This document shows positions 1 to 6,443 of a stretch of DNA of 11,571 nt, piece after piece. The stretch is from the NCBI GenBank assembly GCA_011065065.1, contig JAAKFL010000041.1, forward strand, positions 1 to 11,571, in the 5' to 3' direction. Position 1 is the stretch's first letter. The number at the start of each line of letters is the position of its first letter. A program made the position numbers and the translations under genes. Origin of the DNA: Chlamydiota bacterium (lineage in GTDB: Bacteria > Chlamydiota > Chlamydiia > Chlamydiales > SLFE01). The notes beneath the pieces are model-generated. The model was not told the origin of the DNA. It worked only from the letters and a program-made list of their open reading frames with translations, and did no database searches.

Positions 1-64
1 TGAGTGATAAGCCTTTTTCGGCTGTGAGGTATAGGAAAAAGTCTTTGAGGATCTCATGCATCAT
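1..64 (-). CDS. XerC/XerD-type tyrosine recombinase, N-terminal fragment (cut by window edge)
   Basis: Only about 21 codons are visible, reading MMHEILKDFFLYLTAEKGLS and continuing off the left edge without a stop. The pattern of a short amphipathic start, then FLxYL, then (E)KGLS, is the usual opening of the SAM-like core-binding domain of XerC/XerD recombinases, which resolve chromosome dimers at dif sites. The ATG at 64-62 shares its A with the TGA stop of the upstream YacG-like gene (TGATG), a classic re-initiation arrangement; a second in-frame ATG follows at 61-59. The catalytic domain (R, K, HxxR, Y) lies outside the window, so XerC, XerD or an integrase cannot be told apart. Confidence 0.7.
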   Translation of the reverse strand, partial: MMHEILKDFFLYLTAEKGLSL

Positions 65-303
65 CAGAAAGCATTAGGGTCATAGGGATTTACTTTTCCA
101 AATTTCTTTCGAGCCCATTCATCAACTTCTTCTTCATTGAGCTCTCGAGAAATGTTATACTCCTCCGACAACCAACCAAATAAATCGGCGTCACGGCACT
201 TTTCCGAACAAAAAGGCCATGTCGAGTTTTCATCGATGACCTCTGGCTTGATCACCTCTTTATGACATTGTGGGCACAATTCCGACTTCACGACTAAGCT
301 CAT
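64..303 (-). CDS. yacG: YacG-like small zinc-finger protein (DNA gyrase inhibitor family)
   Basis: A 79-residue protein with the YacG layout: CPQC at residues 10-13, then FCSEKC (Cys32 and Cys36), giving a four-cysteine zinc site. It is followed by DLFGWLSEEYNI, matching the family's conserved (D)LxxWxxExxxI segment. The tail is acidic with a DEWARKKFGK stretch. E. coli YacG binds GyrB and inhibits gyrase; that role here is inferred from family membership. Size matches the family (about 60-80 residues). The ATG at 303 lies 44 bp inside the end of the upstream gene and has no strong Shine-Dalgarno sequence, so translation is probably coupled. It in turn overlaps the Xer start by one base. Confidence 0.85.
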   Translation of the reverse strand: MSLVVKSELCPQCHKEVIKPEVIDENSTWPFCSEKCRDADLFGWLSEEYNISRELNEEEVDEWARKKFGKVNPYDPNAF

Positions 304-796
304 CTTGAATTTCTTGAATTTGTTCAGGGGTGGGTTTCAAAACAGGCAAACAGATCACCTCTTCCGTATCTGTGATCTCATACAGGTATGCAGGACAATT
401 GTTGTGCATGATCTCTTGACGAAAGATAAACACCTTTTTTCGGGCGAGGAATAGTGCCAATATGAAAGCACGAAGCTGATCTTCAGGAGATTCCTTTTCA
501 CTATATTCAAAAAATAATTCGAATGCTCGCTCGAGAAGTTCTTCCGGTTCTTTGGGAACATCAGGGCCCAAAGGAACGTTGGCACGCCAGTAGCTGCGTG
601 ATCTTTTTATTAGATCCTTGTCTTCGTGTTCCTTCCAGTAGTCAAAATAAATGTCTTCACGATCAAAATGTCCCTCTTTCTCTCCTTCAGAAATAATCGA
701 AATGTATTCAGAACCTGGTTCAAATTTTTTCTTGGTTTTTGAACAAGACCGACTTCGTCTGGGTATCACGGGTTTATGTAATGGATTTCCTGCCAT
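260..796 (-). CDS. Conserved protein of unknown function, single-cysteine variant of a PVC/myxobacterial family
   Basis: A 178-residue soluble protein, rich in charged residues and without a signal peptide. The N-terminus (residues 13-31, RRSRSCSKTKKKFEPGSEYI) resembles the C-x-x-T/C-x-x-x-x-x-x-G-E-x-Y opening of uncharacterised proteins I know from planctomycetes and myxobacteria. The middle has the matching YWRANVP segment, and the later part (DQLRAFILALFLARKKVFIF) matches their 'RYVLALLLxRKRVL' helix. No activity is known for that group. Here the second Cys of the usual pair is replaced by Thr21, so a zinc site is doubtful. The ATG at 796 has no obvious ribosome binding site. Its last 44 bases overlap yacG. 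A strong hairpin separates it from pgi. Confidence 0.75.
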   Translation of the reverse strand: MAGNPLHKPVIPRRSRSCSKTKKKFEPGSEYISIISEGEKEGHFDREDIYFDYWKEHEDKDLIKRSRSYWRANVPLGPDVPKEPEELLERAFELFFEYSEKESPEDQLRAFILALFLARKKVFIFRQEIMHNNCPAYLYEITDTEEVICLPVLKPTPEQIQEIQDELSREVGIVPTMS

Positions 797-823
797 ACTG
801 AAATGATAGCAGGAAATCTATTT

Positions 824-882
824 TATACTCAATCAAGCTGAAGAGTTGGTTTTTTACCAACTCTTCAGCTTGATTGAGTATA
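824..882 (-). terminator. Perfect 27-bp inverted repeat with 5-nt loop after pgi
   Basis: The left arm (824-850) and right arm (856-882) are exact reverse complements around a TTTTT loop. It starts 3 bases past the pgi stop codon and ends 27 bases before the next gene, so it is placed to stop or attenuate pgi transcription. No U tract follows it on either strand, so it is not a textbook intrinsic terminator; it could instead protect the 3' end of the mRNA. Confidence 0.6.
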
Positions 883-885
883 GTT

Positions 886-2502
886 CTAGAAGTCGAGATG
901 ACGGAGATAAGCGTCGCCTAGTGGAAAGGACCCCTCTGGTTTTCCTGTGTCACGCAGGCTCTTAAAGCTGCTGATGACTCGGTTGGCCAGAACTTTACCC
1001 AGCTGCACCCCTTCTTGGTCAAAGGAGTTGATATCCCAGGTAAACCCTTCGAACGCTACGCGGTTTTCGTAGAGGGAAAAAAGTGCTCCCATTGCGAACG
1101 GAGTCAACTGTTCGCCAAATATGATTCTTGAAGGTCGATTCCCTTCAAACTGCTTATTGGGGTTATCGTCAGTTTTCCCTGTTGCCAAAGCGATAGATTG
1201 AGCGAACATATTACCCAAGAGTTTTTCCTGGTTTGTGGTTCCATCAATGATGGTGTCGTCACCATACTGAGACTCCTTGAATCCGATAAATTCCAGAGGA
1301 ATGATTGGTGTTCCCTGATGAATCAGCTGGTAGAATGAATGCTGCGCATTCGTTCCGGGTTCACCCCAAAATATCATTCCCGTTTCAAAATCCACGCGGA
1401 TTCCATGTCGGTCAATATGTTTCCCGTTTGACTCCATAGCCAGTTGCTGGATATGAGCAGGGAATCGTCCTAATGCACTGCAATAAGGAATCAGGGCGAT
1501 TGTTGGGGCACCTAAGAAATTATGGTCCCAGATGCTGAGCATTGCCAGCATTAGAGGCATATTTTCATGGATATTGGGATTTAGAGCCACTTTATCCATC
1601 GCGTTCGCTCCACGCAGGAATTTCCAAAACGACTCAAAGCCCAAAGTAAACGAAAGCAATACTGCACCATACATCGCCGTGGTGCAATAACGTCCTCCGA
1701 TAAAATCCCAGCTATAGAAACATTCCAGGAATTTACTTGAATCATCGAGAGGGCTTCCTTTTCCAGTCATTGAGATGAAATGTTTTTGGGGATCCAGTCC
1801 CGCTTCCTCAAACTTTCTTCGCATGAATTCATAATTGGTTTTGGTTTCCAAAGTAGACCCTGACTTTGAAACCACAAGAACCAACGTGTTCTTCATATCA
1901 ACTTCATCGAGGACTCTAGCCGTTTCATCGGGGTCGACATTGGAAACAAAGTGAGCATTTCGTTCAGGTTTCTGCAGAAAGTGTAGAGCGCGGTAAGCCG
2001 CTTCAGGTCCCAGATTGGAACCCCCGATTCCGATCATAATCAGATCGGTGAAGCGATTCTCAGAATCCACTTTTTTGAGAAACGCCTTCAACTTATCAAG
2101 TTCGACTCGCTCAGCTTCAGTGGCCTCTTTTGCAATTTTAGACGTATGGGGATTTTCAAAGAAATCACGCATCGCTGTGTGCATGACAGATCGCTCTTCA
2201 CTTGGGAAGCCTTCGATCTTGTTCATGATTGATCCAGACTGCATCGCTTTCATTTTTTCTATGACTTGTGCCTCAGTCGCAAGACCTGTTAACGCTTCGA
2301 TCACCTCGTCAGTGATACGGTCGGTGGCATACATGAGTTTATACCCACAAGCCTCTTGGATGTATTTATCGATCCTGTCGGGAGTGAGGTTACCTTTCTT
2401 AGTGAGATCAAAGGGGTTTTGAGCAAGAGTGCGAAGTTTTTCGGAAGCACGAAATTTTGTGAAAGCGAGCTGACTCCCGGTCGATGTTGATGTTGTCGCC
2501 AT
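886..2502 (-). CDS. pgi: Glucose-6-phosphate isomerase
   Basis: Interconverts glucose 6-phosphate and fructose 6-phosphate in the cytoplasm (glycolysis/gluconeogenesis). From the ATG at 2502 the protein has 538 residues, close to E. coli Pgi (549). Visible family marks: GIGGSNLGP (158-166), the phosphate loop SKSGSTLETKTN (212-223), GGRY (269-272), ESNGK with the base Glu357, NAQH with His388, and LGK with Lys503. These match the catalytic Glu/His/Lys set. The start is chosen because AAGGAGG (2507-2513) sits 4 bases upstream of the ATG; a longer reading frame from 2601 adds 33 residues that bear no resemblance to the family. Transcribed alone, ending at the hairpin at 824-882. Confidence 0.97.
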   Translation of the reverse strand: MATTSTSTGSQLAFTKFRASEKLRTLAQNPFDLTKKGNLTPDRIDKYIQEACGYKLMYATDRITDEVIEALTGLATEAQVIEKMKAMQSGSIMNKIEGFPSEERSVMHTAMRDFFENPHTSKIAKEATEAERVELDKLKAFLKKVDSENRFTDLIMIGIGGSNLGPEAAYRALHFLQKPERNAHFVSNVDPDETARVLDEVDMKNTLVLVVSKSGSTLETKTNYEFMRRKFEEAGLDPQKHFISMTGKGSPLDDSSKFLECFYSWDFIGGRYCTTAMYGAVLLSFTLGFESFWKFLRGANAMDKVALNPNIHENMPLMLAMLSIWDHNFLGAPTIALIPYCSALGRFPAHIQQLAMESNGKHIDRHGIRVDFETGMIFWGEPGTNAQHSFYQLIHQGTPIIPLEFIGFKESQYGDDTIIDGTTNQEKLLGNMFAQSIALATGKTDDNPNKQFEGNRPSRIIFGEQLTPFAMGALFSLYENRVAFEGFTWDINSFDQEGVQLGKVLANRVISSFKSLRDTGKPEGSFPLGDAYLRHLDF

Positions 2503-2623
2503 ACGGCCTCCTTCTTTTTTTGTCCCCATATAATCATGATGTCTTAAGGTAGGAGAAAACTCAAGCGAAAACAGGAAATATTCTATATTTCTAATAATCA
2601 ACTATTTAATAAGACATCCTGTC

Positions 2624-2708
2624 CATCCTGTCCATCCTTGCTATCCTTTTATCCTGTTATCCTGTGCTAAAAAAACAGGATAAAAGGATTGTAAGGATGG
2701 ACAGGATG
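2624..2708. repeat. Inverted pair of a 35-bp 'aggat' intergenic repeat, copy 1
   Basis: The right arm (2674-2708) reads AACAGGATAAAAGG..., continuing through TAAGGATGG to ACAGGATG. The left arm (2624-2658) is its reverse complement apart from a few mismatches near the middle. The loop contains a further half-copy (ATCCTGT) and a seven-A run that abuts the right arm. Extra CATCCTGTC units extend the left side to about 2614. The same unit returns at 5964-6050 with the arms in the opposite order. It lies between the divergent pgi and LRR genes. Dispersed repeats of this ggat-rich kind occur in intergenic regions of many bacteria; their function is unknown. Confidence 0.85.
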
Positions 2709-2727
2709 TGGTTATTTCCCGATATGA

Positions 2728-2893
2728 CTAGTACCCTATCAACTTTATTTTGCCAAGTGGGGCCGCGTCAAAGCCCCGGGATTGAACGATCTTAAGTGGA
2801 TCAATATTGATAATATTGATCCACTTACGATCGTTCAATCGCGGGAGCTTTCACGCAGCCCCACTTGGCAAAATAAAGTTGATAGGGTACTAG
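2728..2893. mobile_element. MITE-like 166-bp near-perfect palindrome, no coding capacity
   Basis: The left arm (2728-2808) and right arm (2812-2893) pair along their whole length, around a 3-base centre (GAT), with only a handful of mismatches and one single-base indel. The outer 36 or so bases are identical, from CTAGTACCCTATCAAC up to the GTGGGGC block. The ends are flanked by TA, or by CTAG if the whole palindrome edge is counted. TA would fit an IS630/Tc1-type element and CTAG an IS5-type target duplication. No transposase is present in the window. The next gene starts 87 bases downstream. It could alternatively be a very strong bidirectional terminator; the length and the near-identical long ends favour a MITE. 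Confidence 0.7.
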
Positions 2894-2923
2894 AACCCTT
2901 TGTGTTTAATTATTTAAGTACCT

Positions 2924-2951
2924 TTGCAAAAAAACCTAATTCCTTTATTTT
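2924..2951 (+). promoter_or_regulatory. Candidate sigma70-type promoter for the LRR gene
   Basis: TTGCAA (2924-2929), 16-base spacer, TATTTT (2946-2951). Each hexamer matches the consensus at four of six positions. It lies between the MITE-like palindrome and the ATG at 2981, giving a leader of about 20 bases. Weak in itself, and the region is A+T rich, so chance matches are possible. Confidence 0.35.
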
Positions 2952-2980
2952 CTAAGCTTTCAATAATACTTAAGGTGACC

Positions 2981-4240
2981 ATGGAACTAGCTAGTCCATT
3001 AATCAGCAGAAGATCTCCCTTAGAATCTGAAAAAGAGATCAATAAAGAAGCCCAAAAAATTGTGGATTCTGCCAAATGCCTCTGCCAGAAAAATCTCCCC
3101 AAATATCCTCGTCACTGTAAGAATCACGGATTTAAGTATTCCAATCTCTCTCGATTGAAAAAAATTGGCCCCAATGTGACGAAAATCCATTGCAAGATCA
3201 ATGCAAAAAACAAAATCACACATGAAATTCGGTTCATTGATGAACTCAAAAATCTCGTCAAACTATTTCCCAACTTAAAGACTCTTATGATTCCAGGTTG
3301 CAAAGTAAATCGCTACTATGTTTCTTCTAATCCATTAGTTGGTCTATCAGATTTACATTATTTATCATTCAATATGCTTCGGTCACGTGTGGGATTTTTC
3401 GGAAACTCTTTTGCCCAACTTGCCGACCGGATCACAACGCTCATATTATCTGGACTAAATCAAGATAACAGTAAAAGAATTCATCTTCTCTCCAAATTCT
3501 CTCAACTTAAATTTTTGACTCTCAATGGAAGTAAACAAGTTGATTTTAGAAAAGTCAAACTGATCTTTCCGAAATCCTTAAAAAGATTGACCATTTCAGA
3601 AGGTCCCGTGCTCTTAACCGACGAATCTTTTTCAGAAGTTAGAACGCTTAAAAAATTGGATCTGACAGCCTGCGAAGAAGGTCTCTCGGATCATTCACTT
3701 ATTTACATTAGCGAAAACAAATCATTAGAAACTCTTCTCATCAATGGAACAAAGAATGAATTCACTAATGATGGAGTATTCTACTTATCTGACCTGAAGC
3801 TGCGATATTTTGGCATCACCTCATTGAATTTCGTTTCTGAAAATGCTCTGCTTGATCTTTTAAACAAATTATCTCTCGAAAGTTTACGGATTTGTGATTA
3901 TGGGGAAAAAGCCTTTATCAATGCCGCTCTTAAAATCCAGAAAAATCTGACTGTTTTTGAAACAGACCAAGATATTAATCTTCCCTCAGAAGATAAAGGC
4001 AATGGTACACTTGCTCCTCTCGAAAAATTAAAAATCTTTAGAATCTTCAAGAGACGCTCTCTCTATAACATGTTTATTCAAGCATTATGGGAAACTGATA
4101 GAAAGTCTTTTCTCCCCAATTTAGATCAAGTCGATTTCATTCACTCTCACGACAAAAAAAAGGATGATTCATTCAAAAATCTTAAGAAAAAAAGGAAATC
4201 AATCACCAAGAAAAATGAAGCTATCGAGAGCTCTTCATAA
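2981..4240 (+). CDS. Leucine-rich-repeat protein, candidate secreted effector
   Basis: From the ATG at 2981 the protein has 419 residues; AAGG at 2972-2975 lies 5 bases upstream. A TTG start at 2924 would add 19 residues but lacks a ribosome binding site. Residues about 80-310 carry roughly eight degenerate LRRs, for example FPNLKTLMIPGC, FSQLKFLTLNGS, LKKLDLTACEEGLSDHSL and SLETLLINGT. The LxxLxLxxC...LTD-like pattern is the cysteine-containing type seen in eukaryotic F-box LRR proteins. The N-terminus has a Cys/His-rich patch (CLCQKN...RHCKNH) but no recognisable F-box. The C-terminus is lysine-rich, with KKKRK followed by SITKK, resembling a nuclear localisation signal. No Sec signal peptide is seen, so secretion would need a type III system. 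The gene looks more A+T rich than pgi. No catalytic domain was recognised. Confidence 0.85.
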   Translation: MELASPLISRRSPLESEKEINKEAQKIVDSAKCLCQKNLPKYPRHCKNHGFKYSNLSRLKKIGPNVTKIHCKINAKNKITHEIRFIDELKNLVKLFPNLKTLMIPGCKVNRYYVSSNPLVGLSDLHYLSFNMLRSRVGFFGNSFAQLADRITTLILSGLNQDNSKRIHLLSKFSQLKFLTLNGSKQVDFRKVKLIFPKSLKRLTISEGPVLLTDESFSEVRTLKKLDLTACEEGLSDHSLIYISENKSLETLLINGTKNEFTNDGVFYLSDLKLRYFGITSLNFVSENALLDLLNKLSLESLRICDYGEKAFINAALKIQKNLTVFETDQDINLPSEDKGNGTLAPLEKLKIFRIFKRRSLYNMFIQALWETDRKSFLPNLDQVDFIHSHDKKKDDSFKNLKKKRKSITKKNEAIESSS

Positions 4241-5168
4241 ACTGGTCAATATTCATTTCGTTGGGAACTCCGATCTCTTGACCATCCATGGACACAACCG
4301 TCCCCCCAGCAGCACAAAAACCTAAAATCTTCCGTTGACCCATTCTGGAAATAGATTGAGGGTCCACTAAAAGATAATCAAGCCCATCCCAATCGGTAAT
4401 CAAATGATCTTCTGCAATCAAACGGTAAGGGATTTTATGCTGATCAAGAGCACAAAAAGTGTTTTCATAATTTTTATGGTTGCACTCGCGATAATTCTTT
4501 GAATGAGGCAGGTATAATCCTGTGTTTACAGATATTGATTCCATAATTCCTATTTCATTCCAAAGATAATCTCGTGTTGACACAACACTTCCCTTTAACG
4601 CACGGCTAAAGCGATCGGTTCTTTCAGGATCCAAAAGTCGTAAACATTTAAATGGATCCTGAACATTTCTTGCATCGAGAAGAATAAAGGGTATGATCGC
4701 TTCCGGAACAAAATTCGCCAAAAGGTTGAGATATTCCGTCCCTGCATCGCGGCAATACAGCTTTTTTGAAAATGGATCAGTCGAATCAATATTGCTTTCT
4801 TGACACCAGAGGAGAAAATTTTCCTGTTGCTCATCGCTCCAAGGGTATTGAGAACTCAAATCTAGAGAACCTCTGTACAAACAGAGTCCGACAGTATTTT
4901 CTGAAAATTCTGACCAAATGGACTTATAGAAATGTTCAATGGCAAGTCCCAACGTTTTCAATTGCATTTCGTCAGAAATGGGGTGCAACAAGCGATTGAA
5001 GAGCCCCAGTTCAAGATCCCAAAATATCTTGAAACCCTTTTCAGAGATCTCTTGAGCCATGCTTTGGGCCTTTGCCCAATCCAAATCACTCTGGAGCCTA
5101 CCGTCCAATGAGATTGTGACAGCTGTGCAGCCATCTGGGATTTGATGCCATGGTCCATCAAAGATCAT
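4221..5168 (-). CDS. Uncharacterised protein coupled to trmB; possible glycosidase-like barrel plus GATase-like domain
   Basis: A 315-residue soluble protein, no signal peptide. I do not recognise it as a named family. Alternating strand/helix stretches (AVTISLDG, GFKIFWDLELG, TVGLCLYRGSLDL, IIPFILLDARN) look like a beta/alpha barrel of the glycoside-hydrolase type. The C-terminal part (YRLIAEDHLI, DYLLVDPQSIS, KILGFCAAGGTVVSMDG) resembles the class I GATase-like domain found after some such barrels (GH42-type). This is a resemblance by eye only, and no catalytic acid pair was confirmed. The ATG at 5168 overlaps the trmB stop by 11 bases and has GAGGTGA 3 bases upstream, so it is co-translated with trmB. 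Its last 20 bases overlap the end of the convergent LRR gene. Confidence 0.8.
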   Translation of the reverse strand: MIFDGPWHQIPDGCTAVTISLDGRLQSDLDWAKAQSMAQEISEKGFKIFWDLELGLFNRLLHPISDEMQLKTLGLAIEHFYKSIWSEFSENTVGLCLYRGSLDLSSQYPWSDEQQENFLLWCQESNIDSTDPFSKKLYCRDAGTEYLNLLANFVPEAIIPFILLDARNVQDPFKCLRLLDPERTDRFSRALKGSVVSTRDYLWNEIGIMESISVNTGLYLPHSKNYRECNHKNYENTFCALDQHKIPYRLIAEDHLITDWDGLDYLLVDPQSISRMGQRKILGFCAAGGTVVSMDGQEIGVPNEMNIDQFMKSSR

Positions 5169-5856
5169 AAGTCACCTCAACTTTCTGGTAGAGAAGATAA
5201 CGAATCCCTTTCCCTTTTTCTCTCCACAAATCTTCAAAAAAGGAGTTTCCATAACCTTCACGGCTGGTACAAAAATAAGGTTCAGGATAACAAGATATGA
5301 ATCCGGGTTGAGAATTGAGAACTTCCATCATCTGTATGGAATAATTTTCATCATCTGTCACTAAGGTAATTGTCCCCTCTGGTTTCAGAATGCGGTAAAT
5401 TTCTTCAATAAATGCCGGCTGAATGAGTCGGTATTTAGCATGTTTTTTCTTAGGCCATGGGTCGGGAAAGTTCACGTAAACTTCTGTCACACTTGCGGAG
5501 GGAATATATCGTTTTGTGATATCGTAGGCTTCTCCACAAACTGAAAAGAGATTATTTAAAGAATAATTTTTCATTTTCGACCAGATTTTTCTCAGCCGCA
5601 CAAAAAGTTTTTCCACCGCGACCCAATTCACCTCGGGATCTGTCAATGCCTGATGGGCAATCCAATGGCCATGACCGCTGCAATATTCAATTTTAACCGG
5701 TTGATCGTTTCCAAAAACATCGGGATGATCCCATCCGGGAAACTCGAAATGAAGCGTTTCTTTGCCAAACGGCTCAAACGTATAAAAAATTTTATCTTGA
5801 ATTGTGGTGTACTGTTCCCCCCATTTAAACGGGGGCTTTAAATCTTTGGGTTTCAT
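5158..5856 (-). CDS. trmB: tRNA (guanine-N7-)-methyltransferase
   Basis: Methylates G46 in the variable loop of tRNAs using S-adenosylmethionine (SAM). 232 residues, normal for the family. The SAM-binding region is EYCSGHGHWI (57-66) where most TrmB proteins have an EIGxGxG motif: the glutamate and glycines are kept but the middle is changed. The family hallmark FPDPWPKKKHAKYRL (130-144) is intact and is followed by LKPEGTITLVTDDENY (157-172). The ATG at 5856 has no clear Shine-Dalgarno sequence and follows a good promoter with a short leader. First gene of a two-gene unit with the uncharacterised protein downstream. Confidence 0.95.
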   Translation of the reverse strand: MKPKDLKPPFKWGEQYTTIQDKIFYTFEPFGKETLHFEFPGWDHPDVFGNDQPVKIEYCSGHGHWIAHQALTDPEVNWVAVEKLFVRLRKIWSKMKNYSLNNLFSVCGEAYDITKRYIPSASVTEVYVNFPDPWPKKKHAKYRLIQPAFIEEIYRILKPEGTITLVTDDENYSIQMMEVLNSQPGFISCYPEPYFCTSREGYGNSFFEDLWREKGKGIRYLLYQKVEVTYDL

Positions 5857-5881
5857 AGCAATACAGTGATTTTATAAAAAG

Positions 5882-5910
5882 ATTTTATCAAAAAAAGGCA
5901 GATTGGTCAA
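5882..5910 (-). promoter_or_regulatory. Sigma70-type promoter of trmB
   Basis: Read on the minus strand: TTGACC (5910-5905), 17-base spacer, TAAAAT (5887-5882). Both hexamers match the consensus at five of six positions with ideal spacing. Expected transcription start is near 5875, leaving a leader of about 20 bases before the trmB ATG. Confidence 0.65.
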
Positions 5911-5963
5911 GGTGGATGATATGGATGAGACATCCTAGTACCCATAAGTTCTTCATTTAAAAA

Positions 5964-6050
5964 AACAGGATAAAAGGATAATAAGGATGGACTGGATTGA
6001 CTTGAAATGACTTCTCATCCTGTTCATCCTTAATATCCTTTTATCCTGTT
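5964..6050 (-). terminator. Inverted pair of the 35-bp 'aggat' repeat, copy 2; works as an intrinsic-type terminator on the minus strand
   Basis: The left arm (5964-5998) reads AACAGGATAAAAGG..., and the right arm (6016-6050) is its reverse complement with a few mismatches, around a 17-base loop. On the minus strand the stem ends ATCCTGTT and runs straight into five more Ts (opposite A5959-A5963), the layout of a rho-independent terminator. It lies about 35 bases after the stop of the RING gene, so it probably ends the long minus-strand run and shields trmB. It is the same unit as at 2624-2708 with arm order reversed, so it is also a dispersed repeat. Confidence 0.7.
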
Positions 6051-6084
6051 ATCTGAATGATTTGCATCACCAAAGGCATTACCT

Positions 6085-6417
6085 CTAAATTCGGTGATTG
6101 CTTGGATACACAATCGCATACATCATATTGAGAATATTACAAAGGCAGACAAACTGAAAGAATCGCCAAAGTGTTAATTCTGGACGTATCACCCGAATTA
6201 GACGTTCTTTTAAAGCTATTTTGACAGGAGCACGACATATTGGACAAATCAATTTTTGTTTGAACCATTCTTCCAAACAGGCTTTATGCATGGGATGCAA
6301 GAGATGGATTAAAACACCTGTATGAGCAATGACAGGCCCTTCTTCATTCAGCGGTGATAAACAAATGCCACAATTCTCATCAGATTGTGGCACAATAGCG
6401 CGATAGGTCACTTCCAT
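6085..6417 (-). CDS. RING-finger protein with C-terminal membrane segment, candidate ubiquitin-ligase effector
   Basis: A 110-residue protein with a RING-H2-like zinc domain: CGIC (Cys16, Cys19), HLLHPMHKAC (His38, His41, His44, Cys47), then CPIC (Cys58, Cys61). The spacing C-x2-C-x18-H-x2-H-x2-H-x2-C-x10-C-x2-C fits RING-H2, with His38 where Cys is usual. EEWF (49-52) supplies the tryptophan common in E2-binding RING domains, and Pro59 follows Cys58. Residues about 81-104 (LTLWRFFQFVCLCNILNMMY...) form a hydrophobic segment, so the protein may sit in a membrane. RING and other ubiquitin-related families are known to be expanded in amoeba-associated chlamydiae. GAAGGTGG lies 3 bases before the ATG. 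It follows the S10 peptidase gene by 26 bases and ends the run at the terminator repeat. E3 activity is inferred. Confidence 0.88.
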   Translation of the reverse strand: MEVTYRAIVPQSDENCGICLSPLNEEGPVIAHTGVLIHLLHPMHKACLEEWFKQKLICPICRAPVKIALKERLIRVIRPELTLWRFFQFVCLCNILNMMYAIVYPSNHRI

Positions 6418-6443
6418 AAACCACCTTCGTAAAAGAAGGCTGA

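Noticed and set aside
2015..2422. 135-codon open frame on the plus strand inside pgi
   Set aside because: Antisense shadow of a well conserved gene; Ser-rich composition and no ribosome binding site.
2503..2601. Longer pgi reading frame from 2601
   Set aside because: The extra 33 residues do not look like Pgi, and AAGGAGG directly precedes the ATG at 2502.
2614..2710. CRISPR-like array from repeated CATCCTGTC units
   Set aside because: Units are short, contiguous and imperfect, with no spacers of regular length and no cas genes.
2924..2980. TTG start that would lengthen the LRR protein by 19 residues
   Set aside because: No ribosome binding site before it, and the TTG falls on a possible -35 box; the ATG at 2981 has AAGG at suitable distance.
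2981..3190. F-box at the N-terminus of the LRR protein
   Set aside because: LRRs of this type often follow an F-box, but no LPxExxxxI-like pattern is present.
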